Shown: positions 1 to 5,493, numbered from the stretch's first letter. The stretch: DNA of 7,569 bases from Pirellulales bacterium (GCA_030607895.1 JAUWJC010000188.1:1-7569), one strand, 5' to 3'. The notes: generated by a model from the letters alone, not told the origin. Made by a program: numbers and translations.

Positions 1-23
1 GCCCGGCTACTTGCCTGGAGCCT

Positions 24-96
24 AAAAAGGGAGCTGGTTTAATTTGCCGCAAGGGCCCGGAGGGTGCTTCGCACAAATAAAACCTGGTCCCTTTTT
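24..96 (+). repeat. Palindromic repeat, copy 1 (degenerate)
   Basis: Imperfect inverted repeat with the same plan as the copies at 1502, 2945 and 5533: A-tract, GGGA, TGGTTTAATTTG left arm, a GC-rich loop holding GGCCCGGAGGGTGCTTCGCA, then the complementary right arm ending CCTGGTCCCTTTTT. Compared with the intact copies, the left arm reads GGGAGCTGG instead of GGGACCAGG and the right arm reads CAAATAAAACC instead of CAAATTAAACC, so three pairs are broken. The outer GCC/GGC pairing is also lost on the left side (CCT instead of GCCG). It is therefore an older or decaying member of the family. It lies 74 bp upstream of the beta-propeller start codon, so it may be in that gene's promoter region or 5' leader. 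Confidence 0.85.
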
Positions 97-158
97 CGGC
101 TTAGTGTTACTATTAGTATTGTTCACCCACCCGAGAGGATCCTCCCAACCAGATCGCC

Positions 159-163
159 GAGGA
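159..163 (+). promoter_or_regulatory. Ribosome binding site of the beta-propeller gene
   Basis: GAGGA ends 7 nt before the ATG at 171. It decides for that start over the in-frame ATG at 243, which would remove the signal peptide. No convincing promoter hexamers were found between the repeat and this site. The AT-rich stretch at 101-120 is the only candidate region. Confidence 0.6.
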
Positions 164-170
164 CTTACCC

Positions 171-1598
171 ATGCGAAAACGGTCAATTCCCATAGTAGTT
201 GCGTGTTTGTGCGCGCTTGTGATTTCCCGCGGCAGGCCGACAATGGCGGAAAACTGGCCTTGTTGGCGTGGGCCACGAGGCGACGGAACCAGCCTGGAGC
301 AGAACATCCCGATCCGTTGGAACGGTCCGGCCGGCGATAACGCGGGCGATAACGCGAGTCGGAACATCGCCTGGAAGGTGGAAATACCCGGTAAGGGACA
401 CGCATCGCCCATTGTCTGGGAAGATCGCATCTTCCTGGTGACCTGTCGCGAAGGGACCGAAGACCGGGTCCTGATTTGTTTGGATCGGAGGTCGGGCCGG
501 GAACTCTGGCAGAGAGTGGTTGTGAAATCCCCTTTGGAAAAGCTACACCGTCTGAACAGCCGCGGCTCCAGCACGCCGGCCACCGATGGTCAACGGGTGT
601 ACGTGTCCTTTCTGGAATCGCATCCCGGGCGCGAATTGCCGCCCGAACGAAAAGACCGGCGCCGGGTCACGCCGGGTGTGATGTTCGTGGCCGCCTACGA
701 TTTCGACGGCCGGCAACTTTGGGTCGCCCAACCCGGCGAGTTCTATAGCGTACACGGATATTCCAGTTCCGTGCTCTTGTTCGAGAACCTGGTGATAATC
801 AACGGCGACCACGACGGCGATGCATATCTTGTGGCGCTGGATCGCCAGACCGGAAAAACCGTCTGGAAGACTCCCCGCGAAAACAAAACCCGAAGCTACT
901 GCACCCCAATCATCCGCCAGATCGACGGGCGGACGCAGATGATTCTGTCGGGCAGCTTGTGCGTGGCCAGTTACGATCCGCGCGACGGCTCGCGTCACTG
1001 GATCATCGACGGCCCGACCGAGCAGTTCGTTGCCTCGCTGGTTTACAACGGCAAGCTGTTGTTCCTCACGGCCGGCTTTCCCGAGTTTCATATTATGGGT
1101 ATCCGACCCGACGGACACGGCAACGTAACCGATACGCACGTTGCCTGGCACACGACCAAGGGTTGTTCGTATGTCCCTTCGCCGATCATCGGCGGCCGTG
1201 GCAAGTACTTTCTGGTAGTTTCCGATTTGGGTATTGCCAGCCTGTTCGAGGCGTCGACCGGCAAGCGGCATTGGATGAAGCGGATCGGACCGCACTACAG
1301 CGCCTCGCCAGTTTTGGCCGATGGGCTGGTGCATTTCCTCTCCGACGAAGGGGTCACGACGATCATCCGCCCGGCCGAGAAGTTCGACGTGGTGGCCATC
1401 AACCGGCTCGGCGAGAATTGCTACGCCTCGCCGGCAATCAGCCACGGGCAAATACTGATCCGCGCGGACAAGCACCTTTACTGCATCGGGGCGAGGGGCG
1501 AGGCCGAAAAAGGGACCAGGTTTAATTTGCCGGAACGGCCCGGAGGGTGCTTCGCACAAATTAAACCTGGTCCCTTTTTCGGCCGGGGTGAGGGGTGA
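171..1598 (+). CDS. Secreted PQQ-like beta-propeller repeat protein (BamB-like fold)
   Basis: The 475-residue protein is probably exported and folds as a beta-propeller. Residues 1-26 form a signal peptide: basic RKR, hydrophobic IPIVVACLCALVI, likely cleavage after TMA before ENW. NWPCWRGPRGDG follows (28-39), a motif common at the start of planctomycete propeller proteins. Blades show the AxDxxTGxxxW pattern at about 101-113 (LICLDRRSGRELW), 174-184 (AYDFDGRQLW), 221-232 (ALDRQTGKTVW), 267-277 (SYDPRDGSRHW) and 358-368 (LFEASTGKRHW). In the family such repeats serve as scaffolds or bind quinoprotein-type cofactors; no catalytic residues can be claimed here, so the function is unknown. The natural C-terminus should be near HLYCIG (residue 440). 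Residues 444-471 are translated from an inserted palindrome, and the stop TGA lies in a heptamer repeat. A 12-bp tandem duplication encodes GDNAGDNA at 55-62. Confidence 0.9.
   Translation: MRKRSIPIVVACLCALVISRGRPTMAENWPCWRGPRGDGTSLEQNIPIRWNGPAGDNAGDNASRNIAWKVEIPGKGHASPIVWEDRIFLVTCREGTEDRVLICLDRRSGRELWQRVVVKSPLEKLHRLNSRGSSTPATDGQRVYVSFLESHPGRELPPERKDRRRVTPGVMFVAAYDFDGRQLWVAQPGEFYSVHGYSSSVLLFENLVIINGDHDGDAYLVALDRQTGKTVWKTPRENKTRSYCTPIIRQIDGRTQMILSGSLCVASYDPRDGSRHWIIDGPTEQFVASLVYNGKLLFLTAGFPEFHIMGIRPDGHGNVTDTHVAWHTTKGCSYVPSPIIGGRGKYFLVVSDLGIASLFEASTGKRHWMKRIGPHYSASPVLADGLVHFLSDEGVTTIIRPAEKFDVVAINRLGENCYASPAISHGQILIRADKHLYCIGARGEAEKGTRFNLPERPGGCFAQIKPGPFFGRGEG
333..356 (+). repeat. 12-bp tandem duplication inside the beta-propeller gene
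   Basis: GGCGATAACGCG occurs twice back to back (333-344 and 345-356) with no mismatch. It adds one in-frame GDNA unit in the loop before the first propeller strand. The exact match suggests a recent slippage event. Confidence 0.8.
1488..1501 (+). repeat. Heptamer repeat GGGGCGA x2, left flank of palindrome copy 2
   Basis: Two exact GGGGCGA units directly abut the left end of the palindrome at 1502. They are in frame with the beta-propeller gene and encode part of the GARGEA stretch. With the GGGGTGA pair at 1585-1598 they bracket the palindrome, as if the palindrome had entered an existing heptamer array or been duplicated with its target. Confidence 0.7.
1502..1584 (+). repeat. Palindromic repeat, copy 2 (perfect 28-bp arms)
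   Basis: Arms 1502-1529 and 1557-1584 are exact reverse complements, beginning GGCCGAAAAAGGGACC and ending GGTCCCTTTTTCGGCC. The 27-nt loop (1530-1556) can form two small hairpins: GCCG-gaa-CGGC at 1529-1539 and GTGC-ttc-GCAC at 1547-1557. Each shares one base pair with the main stem. The GGGACC stem followed by TTTTT, with AAAAA on the other side, is the layout of a bidirectional intrinsic terminator. The element lies inside the reading frame of the beta-propeller gene and supplies its C-terminal tail. Arm perfection suggests recent insertion or active repair of the palindrome. Confidence 0.95.
1585..1598 (+). repeat. Heptamer repeat GGGGTGA x2, right flank of palindrome copy 2
   Basis: Two GGGGTGA units directly follow the palindrome. 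They differ from the left flank (GGGGCGA x2) by one C-to-T change per unit. The second unit provides the TGA stop codon of the beta-propeller ORF at 1596-1598. Confidence 0.7.
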
Positions 1599-1606
1599 GG
1601 GTGCGA

Positions 1607-1620
1607 AGCCGCAAGCGGCT
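1607..1620 (+). repeat. Short perfect palindrome AGCCGC-aa-GCGGCT
   Basis: Six-base arms separated by two bases. It lies 8 nt past the stop codon of the beta-propeller gene. There is no following T-run, so it is not a standard terminator. It joins the heptamer arrays on both sides into one repeat block spanning 1488-1651. Confidence 0.55.
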
Positions 1621-1623
1621 GGA

Positions 1624-1651
1624 TTCCGACTTCCGACCTCCGACCTTTGAC
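1624..1651 (+). repeat. Degenerate heptamer array (TTCCGAC)2-CTCCGAC-CTTTGAC
   Basis: Four consecutive 7-bp units share the pattern YTYYGAC. Together with GGGGCGA/GGGGTGA at 1488-1598 and GAATGAC at 7507-7569, this is the third heptanucleotide repeat of the window. All of them end in GA or GAC. Confidence 0.65.
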
Positions 1652-1943
1652 CTCTCCCCGCCTGCCTGATTCAACTGACGGGCATGCAATCCCTGGTTTC
1701 CCTTGGCACTGCAATGGCCCCATTTTCTCGACAGAACCAGTACAACCGGCATGGCCGCGAGAACCTGCGGCATATCGAGAAGAGTTTCCGGTTCAGGCGC
1801 CATTCACGTTAAGACCGTTGGAACCGTTTTACGATGACTAGGGTGCGGGCGGGAAATGGGAAACCTACCGACCGTGAGTGCCATCCATCGTCGGTCCCGG
1901 ACATTGGGGTGACCGTGCCGACGAGATTGGGTGTCAACGGCCG

Positions 1944-2064
1944 ATGCGGAACAGGCCTGTACGGTTGCACTGCTTGCCAGTGAACAAGGGATTCGCTTTC
2001 CCCAAGGCCACTGGGCGGCCAGTTCAGGCAAGCAACGGCGCAATCCGTCGGTTCTGTTCCGCAT
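1944..2064. ncRNA. Long imperfect hairpin, possible structured RNA or MITE relic
   Basis: A 121-bp nested inverted repeat. Paired blocks in order are ATGCGGAACAG (1944-1954) with 2054-2064, ACGG (1961-1964) with 2045-2048, TTGC (1965-1968) with 2040-2043, TGCTTGCC (1971-1978) with 2027-2034, and TGAAC (1981-1985) with 2022-2026. That gives 32 collinear pairs with small bulges and a 36-nt apical region. Five collinear blocks are unlikely by chance. On the minus strand it begins 33 nt past the stop of the gene ending at 2098 and could form in that gene's 3' untranslated region. No similarity to a known RNA family was recognised, and a degenerate transposable-element relic is equally possible. 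Confidence 0.4.
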
Positions 2065-2097
2065 TGCGTGCCGCGCGGAAAAAGGTGACAGGCAGGC

Positions 2098-2916
2098 TCA
2101 GCCTTCCATCGGCGCCAGGGCCAATTCCCTCAAGGCATCCAGCACGTCCAGCACCTCGTCGCAGGTGACTTCTTTCCAACCGGCAACTCTGTGATTGACA
2201 ATCGCCAGCTTGAACTGTTCGAACGCTTCGTTCAGATCGTCGGGCAATTGGGGCAGGTTCTCGAACGGGCGGACGGGCTCGCCCGGCGGTTGATCCGGGG
2301 CGAGCGGCACATCGTCGGGCACGTCGACCGGCACATCGGCCGCCGATAACTCATCGTCGGCCGGCTGCACCAGGGCGGACGACTCCGAGATCGTCTCCGG
2401 CACGAGGTCGTCGGCCAGTTCGCCGTCTTCGTCAAGCTCGGTCACGATGATATCTTCATCGCGAGGCTTTTTGTCGGCCCCAGCGCCCATGGCCTCCCAG
2501 CGCTGATCCCGCATCCTGGCAACCGACCAGCAACCCTGAACCGCTCCTTCCAGCCACATTTCGGCATCGTTCCAATCCGAGGCGGCCTGGAAGTGGCTCC
2601 AGTACAGGCCGGAGTACTGTTGGCGGCTCTGGCCAAACCGCTCATAAACTCGGCGGAGCCGGCCCACGTGTTGCCCGGTCACGCCGCCCACCCGGCGACT
2701 CCAGGCCTCGTCGGAATAGCTTTGGGTCGGTGCGTCGGTCTCGATCAGGGCCTGTCGCCACCGGCAGATGATTCGGCCTTTCTCCCAGTTGGTTGTACTG
2801 ATGAGTTGCTTCCAGGCGTGCAGGAACTCGGACGAGGTTGCTTCGACCTCGGCGGTGCTGATTTCCTGTTCGGTTTCCATTTCCTGTTCGGTTTTCATGC
2901 CGAGCGGTTCGTCCAT
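2098..2916 (-). CDS. Uncharacterised acidic protein with a DUF1016/DUF3102-like helical N-terminal region
   Basis: The 272-residue product has no signal peptide and is probably cytoplasmic. The start at 2916 is chosen because GAAGGA lies 9 nt upstream; the frame stays open further upstream only because it reads through a palindromic repeat. Residues 28-145 look helical (WKQLISTTNWEKGRIICRW, then GGVTGQHVGRLRRVYERFG, then YSGLYWSHFQAASDW, then GCWSVARMRDQRW). The WSHF...A...WSVxxMRxQ pattern recalls the N-terminal domain of YhcG-type (DUF1016) proteins and the DNA-binding helices of DUF3102; this is a resemblance, not an assignment. No nuclease domain follows. Residues 150-215 are an acidic, proline-rich linker, and 220-272 form a second helical segment (LPDDLNEAFEQFKLAIVNH, DEVLDVLDALREL). 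A DNA-binding or adaptor role is possible but unproven. Confidence 0.8.
   Translation of the reverse strand: MDEPLGMKTEQEMETEQEISTAEVEATSSEFLHAWKQLISTTNWEKGRIICRWRQALIETDAPTQSYSDEAWSRRVGGVTGQHVGRLRRVYERFGQSRQQYSGLYWSHFQAASDWNDAEMWLEGAVQGCWSVARMRDQRWEAMGAGADKKPRDEDIIVTELDEDGELADDLVPETISESSALVQPADDELSAADVPVDVPDDVPLAPDQPPGEPVRPFENLPQLPDDLNEAFEQFKLAIVNHRVAGWKEVTCDEVLDVLDALRELALAPMEG
2861..2896 (-). repeat. 18-bp tandem duplication in the N-terminal codons
   Basis: Units 2861-2878 and 2879-2896 (beginning ATTTCCTGTTCGG) differ by one base. On the minus strand they encode KTEQEM-ETEQEI. The in-frame duplication lengthens the disordered N-terminus of the unknown acidic protein and implies that this end tolerates length change. 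Confidence 0.8.
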
Positions 2917-2925
2917 TTGGCGGTA

Positions 2926-2931
2926 TCCTTC
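2926..2931 (-). promoter_or_regulatory. Ribosome binding site of the unknown acidic-protein gene
   Basis: GAAGGA on the minus strand, 9 nt before the ATG at 2916. It places the true start downstream of the palindrome at 2945-3025 and excludes the longer reading frame beginning at 3171. Confidence 0.55.
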
Positions 2932-2944
2932 GTGAATTATTTGG

Positions 2945-3025
2945 GCCAAAAAAGGGACCAGGTTTAATTTGCCGGAACGGCCCGGAGGGTGCTTCGCACA
3001 AATTAAACCTGGTCCCTTTTTTGGC
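2945..3025 (+). repeat. Palindromic repeat, copy 3 (perfect 27-bp arms)
   Basis: Arms 2945-2971 and 2999-3025 are exact reverse complements; the loop is identical to that of copy 2. The arm has A at 2948 paired with T at 3022, where copies 2 and 4 have G paired with C, so both sides changed together. It ends 28 bp upstream of the start codon at 2916 on the minus strand. That leaves room for a ribosome binding site but not for a promoter. Any mRNA for the gene must therefore start in the palindrome or pass through it. Confidence 0.95.
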
Positions 3026-3055
3026 TGTGAATTGCGTGCATCGAATGAACGGTCG

Positions 3056-3085
3056 ATTCTACCACGGGCCAAGCGAGTCGATCCA
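3056..3085 (-). promoter_or_regulatory. Weak candidate sigma-70-type promoter for the gene at 2098-2916
   Basis: On the minus strand, TGGATC (3085-3080) and TAGAAT (3061-3056) are separated by 18 bp. The -10 matches TATAAT at five of six positions and the -35 matches TTGACA at three. The start point would be near 3049, so the transcript would carry the whole palindrome copy 3 in its leader. The match is modest in a GC-rich region, and planctomycete promoters are poorly defined. Confidence 0.3.
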
Positions 3086-3193
3086 CCGCCGCGCTCTCGG
3101 TTGAGTGGGCGATGAAGCGATGAGCCGAGAATTACCGGACAATCGCGCGCTCGCCTGCCGCGAAAGACCATCGGCGGCAGAGTGTTGCCGTGG

Positions 3194-3232
3194 GGAAAAC
3201 CTGTCGATACCCGGCGGCGGGCTCGATTTTCC
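3194..3232 (-). terminator. Terminator-like hairpin after the anti-sigma gene
   Basis: The hairpin begins 1 nt past the TAG at 3236-3234 on the minus strand. Stacked inverted repeats are GGAAAA (3194-3199) with TTTTCC (3227-3232), TCGA (3204-3207) with TCGA (3223-3226), and CCCG (3210-3213) with CGGG (3218-3221), with a 4-nt bulge. On the minus strand the stem ends in a short T-run, as in an A-U-flanked intrinsic terminator. It would close the sigma/anti-sigma transcript before the next gene. Confidence 0.45.
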
Positions 3233-3233
3233 G

Positions 3234-4775
3234 CTACTGCTTGGCTGCCGGGACCTTTTCGGAGGCTTCGACAGATGGGAGGCTATTTCTTGGGAGTTGC
3301 CCTACTACTCGCAACACGAACAACACTCGGTAGGTTGCCGCTTGTTCCCGTTGGGGCCCCTTGGTTTTTTCTTCGGAAGGCTCAGCCTGCTGTTTGGTGT
3401 CGCTTGCCGATTCGGGTTTTTGCTGGGTCGCGGGAGCCTGCCCATCGGCGCGGGTCTGTTTCGGTTTTTCGGGTTTCTGGCCCTCAGCCTGCACGGGCTT
3501 GTCCGCCTGGATTTCCATCTGGAGCTTCTGTGTAGCTGGCCGATCGGCTGGTGCCTGTGCCGTCGGCGCTTGCTGCATTGCGTCTAATTTCGGTTGCCGA
3601 GCGGCTTGCATGGCAGACGATTTGGCCGGCAGCGAGCGACCGCGAGCGTACCGCCTCCACGACTGTTGGGCCGGGACGGCCGGGTCCGGCTCGACCGAGA
3701 CCGACAGGAAGGCGCCCGGTTGTGCCGCCAGTGCGGCCAAAGTGCCTTCGATCTGCACTGGCGTGGCTTCGGCATGGATCAGGTCAATCTCACCCGCCGA
3801 TTGCCACGTCTTCGCTTGCAGTTTCCCTTCTTCACTTTGCCGCCGTTGCTTGTGGAGGCGGCCGTTTGCCTCGGCTGCCGTCCGCTCGAGCGTGATTTTC
3901 TGGCTGGCGAGGATCCGATCGAAGGTCTGGTCGCGTGCCGCTTCGGGGCTAATATCGCAACGGACCACCAGAACCCCTTGGATGGCCTGTGTACCGCGGA
4001 GTTGTTGTGCTTGGCCTCCGGGAGCCGCGCCGCCGGCACGTCCGAAAAACGCACTGCTGCCGCCTTTCCCCTTTCTCACGATTCCCGACTTCGCGACAAC
4101 ACTTGGAGAGGGCGCCTTTTTCGCCACGGCCGCACGCGGCGGCCGGGTAGGTGCGGTCTTCGGCGCTGGCGGGGGTGCGGCTTTGGACATAGTCGGCATG
4201 GCGACCGCATCATCGAGCTTGGCTTCGGCATCCGGTGCTTCCATTTCACTGACGGCATCCCCTTCCCGTAACTCCGCCTCATCGGTCGCTTCCGCGGCGG
4301 CCCGGATCGACGGGGTGGCCATCGACTTCTCGGCCACCGAGCGGTCGACCGCCTTGGGCGCCATGGCCACTCGCTCTACCGGAGGCTCATCGAGCGGCGA
4401 GTTGGTAATCGCCAGCATCACGGCCACTGCCACGGCCGTGCCCGACCAGACCAACGCCCGCGGGGTGAGAGCACGGCGGACGATTGACCGCCATCCGGTT
4501 GCCGCCGGAGCGGGCGACAGCAGATCGACGGTTGGGGCGACCGGCTCGGAAAGCATCTGTCGTTCGGCCTGCCGCAGCACGGGCCCGCTGATATCTTCGT
4601 CCAACCGATGTGCCGGCAGGTTTTGCAACGTGGTGCTCAGCGCGCGCAATTCTTCGAGCAGTTGCCGTGCGGCGGGGCTGGCCGCGAGCAGCTTCTCCAC
4701 CTCGGCCTGCTCGCCGGCGGTCAACTCGCCGTCGAGGTAAGCGCTGAGCAGTTCGTTTTCCGGCACGTTTGCCAT
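3234..4775 (-). CDS. Anti-sigma-factor-like transmembrane protein paired with the ECF sigma factor
   Basis: The 513-residue protein is predicted to cross the inner membrane once. Residues 4-56 (NELLSAYLDGELTAGEQ...) match the start of anti-sigma domains that bind ECF sigma factors in the cytoplasm. The His-Cys-Cys zinc motif of zinc anti-sigma proteins is absent; there is no cysteine in this region. One membrane segment lies at about 107-124 (ALVWSGTAVAVAVMLAIT). A low-complexity Ala/Pro/Lys stretch (135-255) follows, then a folded segment (262-365, including GVLVVRCDISPEAA and GAFLSVSVEP). A Gln/Pro/Lys-rich disordered region (380-480) and the short hydrophobic tail YRVLFVLRVV (482-491) complete it. 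The ATG at 4775 is preferred over the GTG one codon upstream because GGAAGA lies 6 nt before it. The gene follows the sigma gene by 142 bp on the same strand, which supports the partner role by context. Confidence 0.8.
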   Translation of the reverse strand: MANVPENELLSAYLDGELTAGEQAEVEKLLAASPAARQLLEELRALSTTLQNLPAHRLDEDISGPVLRQAERQMLSEPVAPTVDLLSPAPAATGWRSIVRRALTPRALVWSGTAVAVAVMLAITNSPLDEPPVERVAMAPKAVDRSVAEKSMATPSIRAAAEATDEAELREGDAVSEMEAPDAEAKLDDAVAMPTMSKAAPPPAPKTAPTRPPRAAVAKKAPSPSVVAKSGIVRKGKGGSSAFFGRAGGAAPGGQAQQLRGTQAIQGVLVVRCDISPEAARDQTFDRILASQKITLERTAAEANGRLHKQRRQSEEGKLQAKTWQSAGEIDLIHAEATPVQIEGTLAALAAQPGAFLSVSVEPDPAVPAQQSWRRYARGRSLPAKSSAMQAARQPKLDAMQQAPTAQAPADRPATQKLQMEIQADKPVQAEGQKPEKPKQTRADGQAPATQQKPESASDTKQQAEPSEEKTKGPQREQAATYRVLFVLRVVGQLPRNSLPSVEASEKVPAAKQ

Positions 4776-4781
4776 CACATA

Positions 4782-4787
4782 TCTTCC
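4782..4787 (-). promoter_or_regulatory. Ribosome binding site of the anti-sigma gene
   Basis: GGAAGA on the minus strand with a 6-nt spacer to the ATG at 4775. It lies 9 nt downstream (in mRNA sense) of the hairpin at 4797-4822. Confidence 0.55.
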
Positions 4788-4796
4788 AAAGGAGAC

Positions 4797-4822
4797 CGTT
4801 CACGGAATTTTGCCCGTGAACG
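4797..4822 (-). repeat. Small hairpin just upstream of the anti-sigma ribosome binding site
   Basis: Perfect 9-bp inverted repeat CGTTCACGG (4797-4805) and CCGTGAACG (4814-4822) with an 8-nt AT-rich loop. Its right arm overlaps the left end of the large palindrome at 4815-4886, so in RNA the two structures compete for the same bases. Confidence 0.6.
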
Positions 4823-4886
4823 CCCGGTGGTTGAGCGCAGCAAAACCCCGGGGTTTCGCTGCGCTCAACCACCGGGCGTTTTCACG
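4815..4886. repeat. Large palindrome of a second repeat family, between the sigma and anti-sigma genes
   Basis: Arms 4819-4849 and 4850-4880 pair over 31 bp with one mismatch (A4842/C4857) and no loop. CGTG/CACG extends the pairing outward to 4815 and 4886 with a 2-nt bulge. The centre is CCCCGGGG, and the arms contain GGTTGAGCGCAGC. It shares no sequence with the other palindrome family of the window. I recall similar GGTTGAGCGCAGCGAAACCC motifs as dispersed repeats in planctomycete genomes, but only one copy is visible here. It sits in the 142-bp gap of a probable two-gene operon, where it could attenuate or process the transcript and so lower anti-sigma relative to sigma output. Confidence 0.85.
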
Positions 4887-4917
4887 CGGTCTCATCTTGA
4901 CCTTCTCAAACTCGGTT

Positions 4918-5478
4918 TTACTCGTCGTTTATCAATACCTCTTTGAGTTGTTCACGCAGTTGCAGCCGGGCGCGGTGCAGCCGGCTACGGACGGTGCCCA
5001 TGGGCAGTTCGAGTATCTTGGCGATGGTCTCGTAACGGCACCCGTCGATCTCTCGCAATACCAGCACCGAGCGATACTCTTCGCCGAGCCGGGCAATTGC
5101 CTGGCGGACTTGCGCGGCCGTTTCGTCACGTTCGAGCCGTTCGGCCGGTTCCACTTCGGTATCGACCGGTTCCTCTCCGCTGGCGTCTCGCACCTGTTCT
5201 ATCGACAGTGTCGGCCGGCGGCAGCGGCGGTGGGTGACGGCCACGTTGAAGCCGATTCGGTACAGCCAGGTAAAAAACGCACTGGATTGTCTGAAGGTAT
5301 CCAACTTGATGAAGGCCTGGACGAAGGCGTCCTGAACCACATCGCGGGCGTCGTGTTCGTTTCCGACCACGTGGACGACCGTGTTGTACAGGCGGTCCTG
5401 GTACTTCACGACCAGCCGTCCGAACGCCGCCGGCTTGCCGGCCAGGGTTTCCGCGATCAGTTGGGCGTCGTCTATCAC
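4918..5478 (-). CDS. RNA polymerase sigma factor, ECF (sigma-70 family) subfamily
   Basis: The 186-residue protein has the normal ECF size and would direct RNA polymerase to stress- or envelope-type promoters. Sigma region 2 is clear near the N-terminus (AFGRLVVKYQDRLYNTVV, then DARDVVQDAFVQAF and FFTWLYRIGFNVAVTHRR), covering the core-binding and -10-recognition helices. After a charged linker (DTEVEPAERLERDE), region 4 follows with LGEEYRSVLVLREIDG and the helix-turn-helix YETIAKILELPMGTVRSRLHRAR, which reads the -35. The start is set at the GTG at 5478 because the family fold begins there (DDAQLIAETLAGKPAAF) and there is no Met between it and the repeat upstream. A weak GGA lies 6 nt before it. 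The frame is open to 5748, but the extra 90 residues would be translated palindrome and are rejected. The anti-sigma gene follows. Confidence 0.92.
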   Translation of the reverse strand: MIDDAQLIAETLAGKPAAFGRLVVKYQDRLYNTVVHVVGNEHDARDVVQDAFVQAFIKLDTFRQSSAFFTWLYRIGFNVAVTHRRCRRPTLSIEQVRDASGEEPVDTEVEPAERLERDETAAQVRQAIARLGEEYRSVLVLREIDGCRYETIAKILELPMGTVRSRLHRARLQLREQLKEVLINDE

Positions 5479-5493
5479 GGCAGGTCCACTATT

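Larger units (their letters stand above)
1599..2097. other. Intergenic region between convergent genes, repeat-rich, no convincing gene
   Basis: This 499-bp gap separates the 3' ends of the beta-propeller gene (+) and the unknown acidic-protein gene (-). It holds a small palindrome (1607-1620), a heptamer array (1624-1651) and a long imperfect hairpin (1944-2064). A short ORF can be read on the + strand from ATG 1714 (or 1684) to TAA 1812. Its product is arginine-rich, and its codons favour G or C in third position, as real genes here do. It lacks a ribosome binding site and any recognisable similarity, so it is not called as a gene. Confidence 0.6.

Noticed and set aside
543..1559. Long minus-strand open frame opposite the beta-propeller gene
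   Set aside because: It lies antisense to a well-supported gene with signal peptide and propeller motifs. Its own translation has no family features, and its first residues come from the palindrome.
1502..1584. Complete insertion sequence
   Set aside because: There is no transposase ORF in the ~82-bp element, and no exact target-site duplication was found at the other copies, so it is at most a non-autonomous element.
1647..1841. Small plus-strand ORF in the intergenic region
   Set aside because: It starts inside the heptamer array, has no ribosome binding site and shows no recognisable protein features.
1878..2194. Overlapping small ORFs (plus strand) across the long hairpin
   Set aside because: They run through the imperfect inverted repeat and into the 3' end of the minus-strand gene without ribosome binding sites or family similarity.
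2917..3171. N-terminal extension of 85 residues for the gene at 2098-2916
   Set aside because: It would translate through palindrome copy 3, starts with Arg-rich non-family sequence, and a good ribosome binding site precedes the ATG at 2916.
3361..4740. Long plus-strand open frame (459 codons) opposite the anti-sigma gene
   Set aside because: The GC-rich codon pattern of the minus-strand gene keeps the opposite strand open. The translation is Ser/Ala/Cys-rich without domains, and the minus strand has a start signal and operon context.
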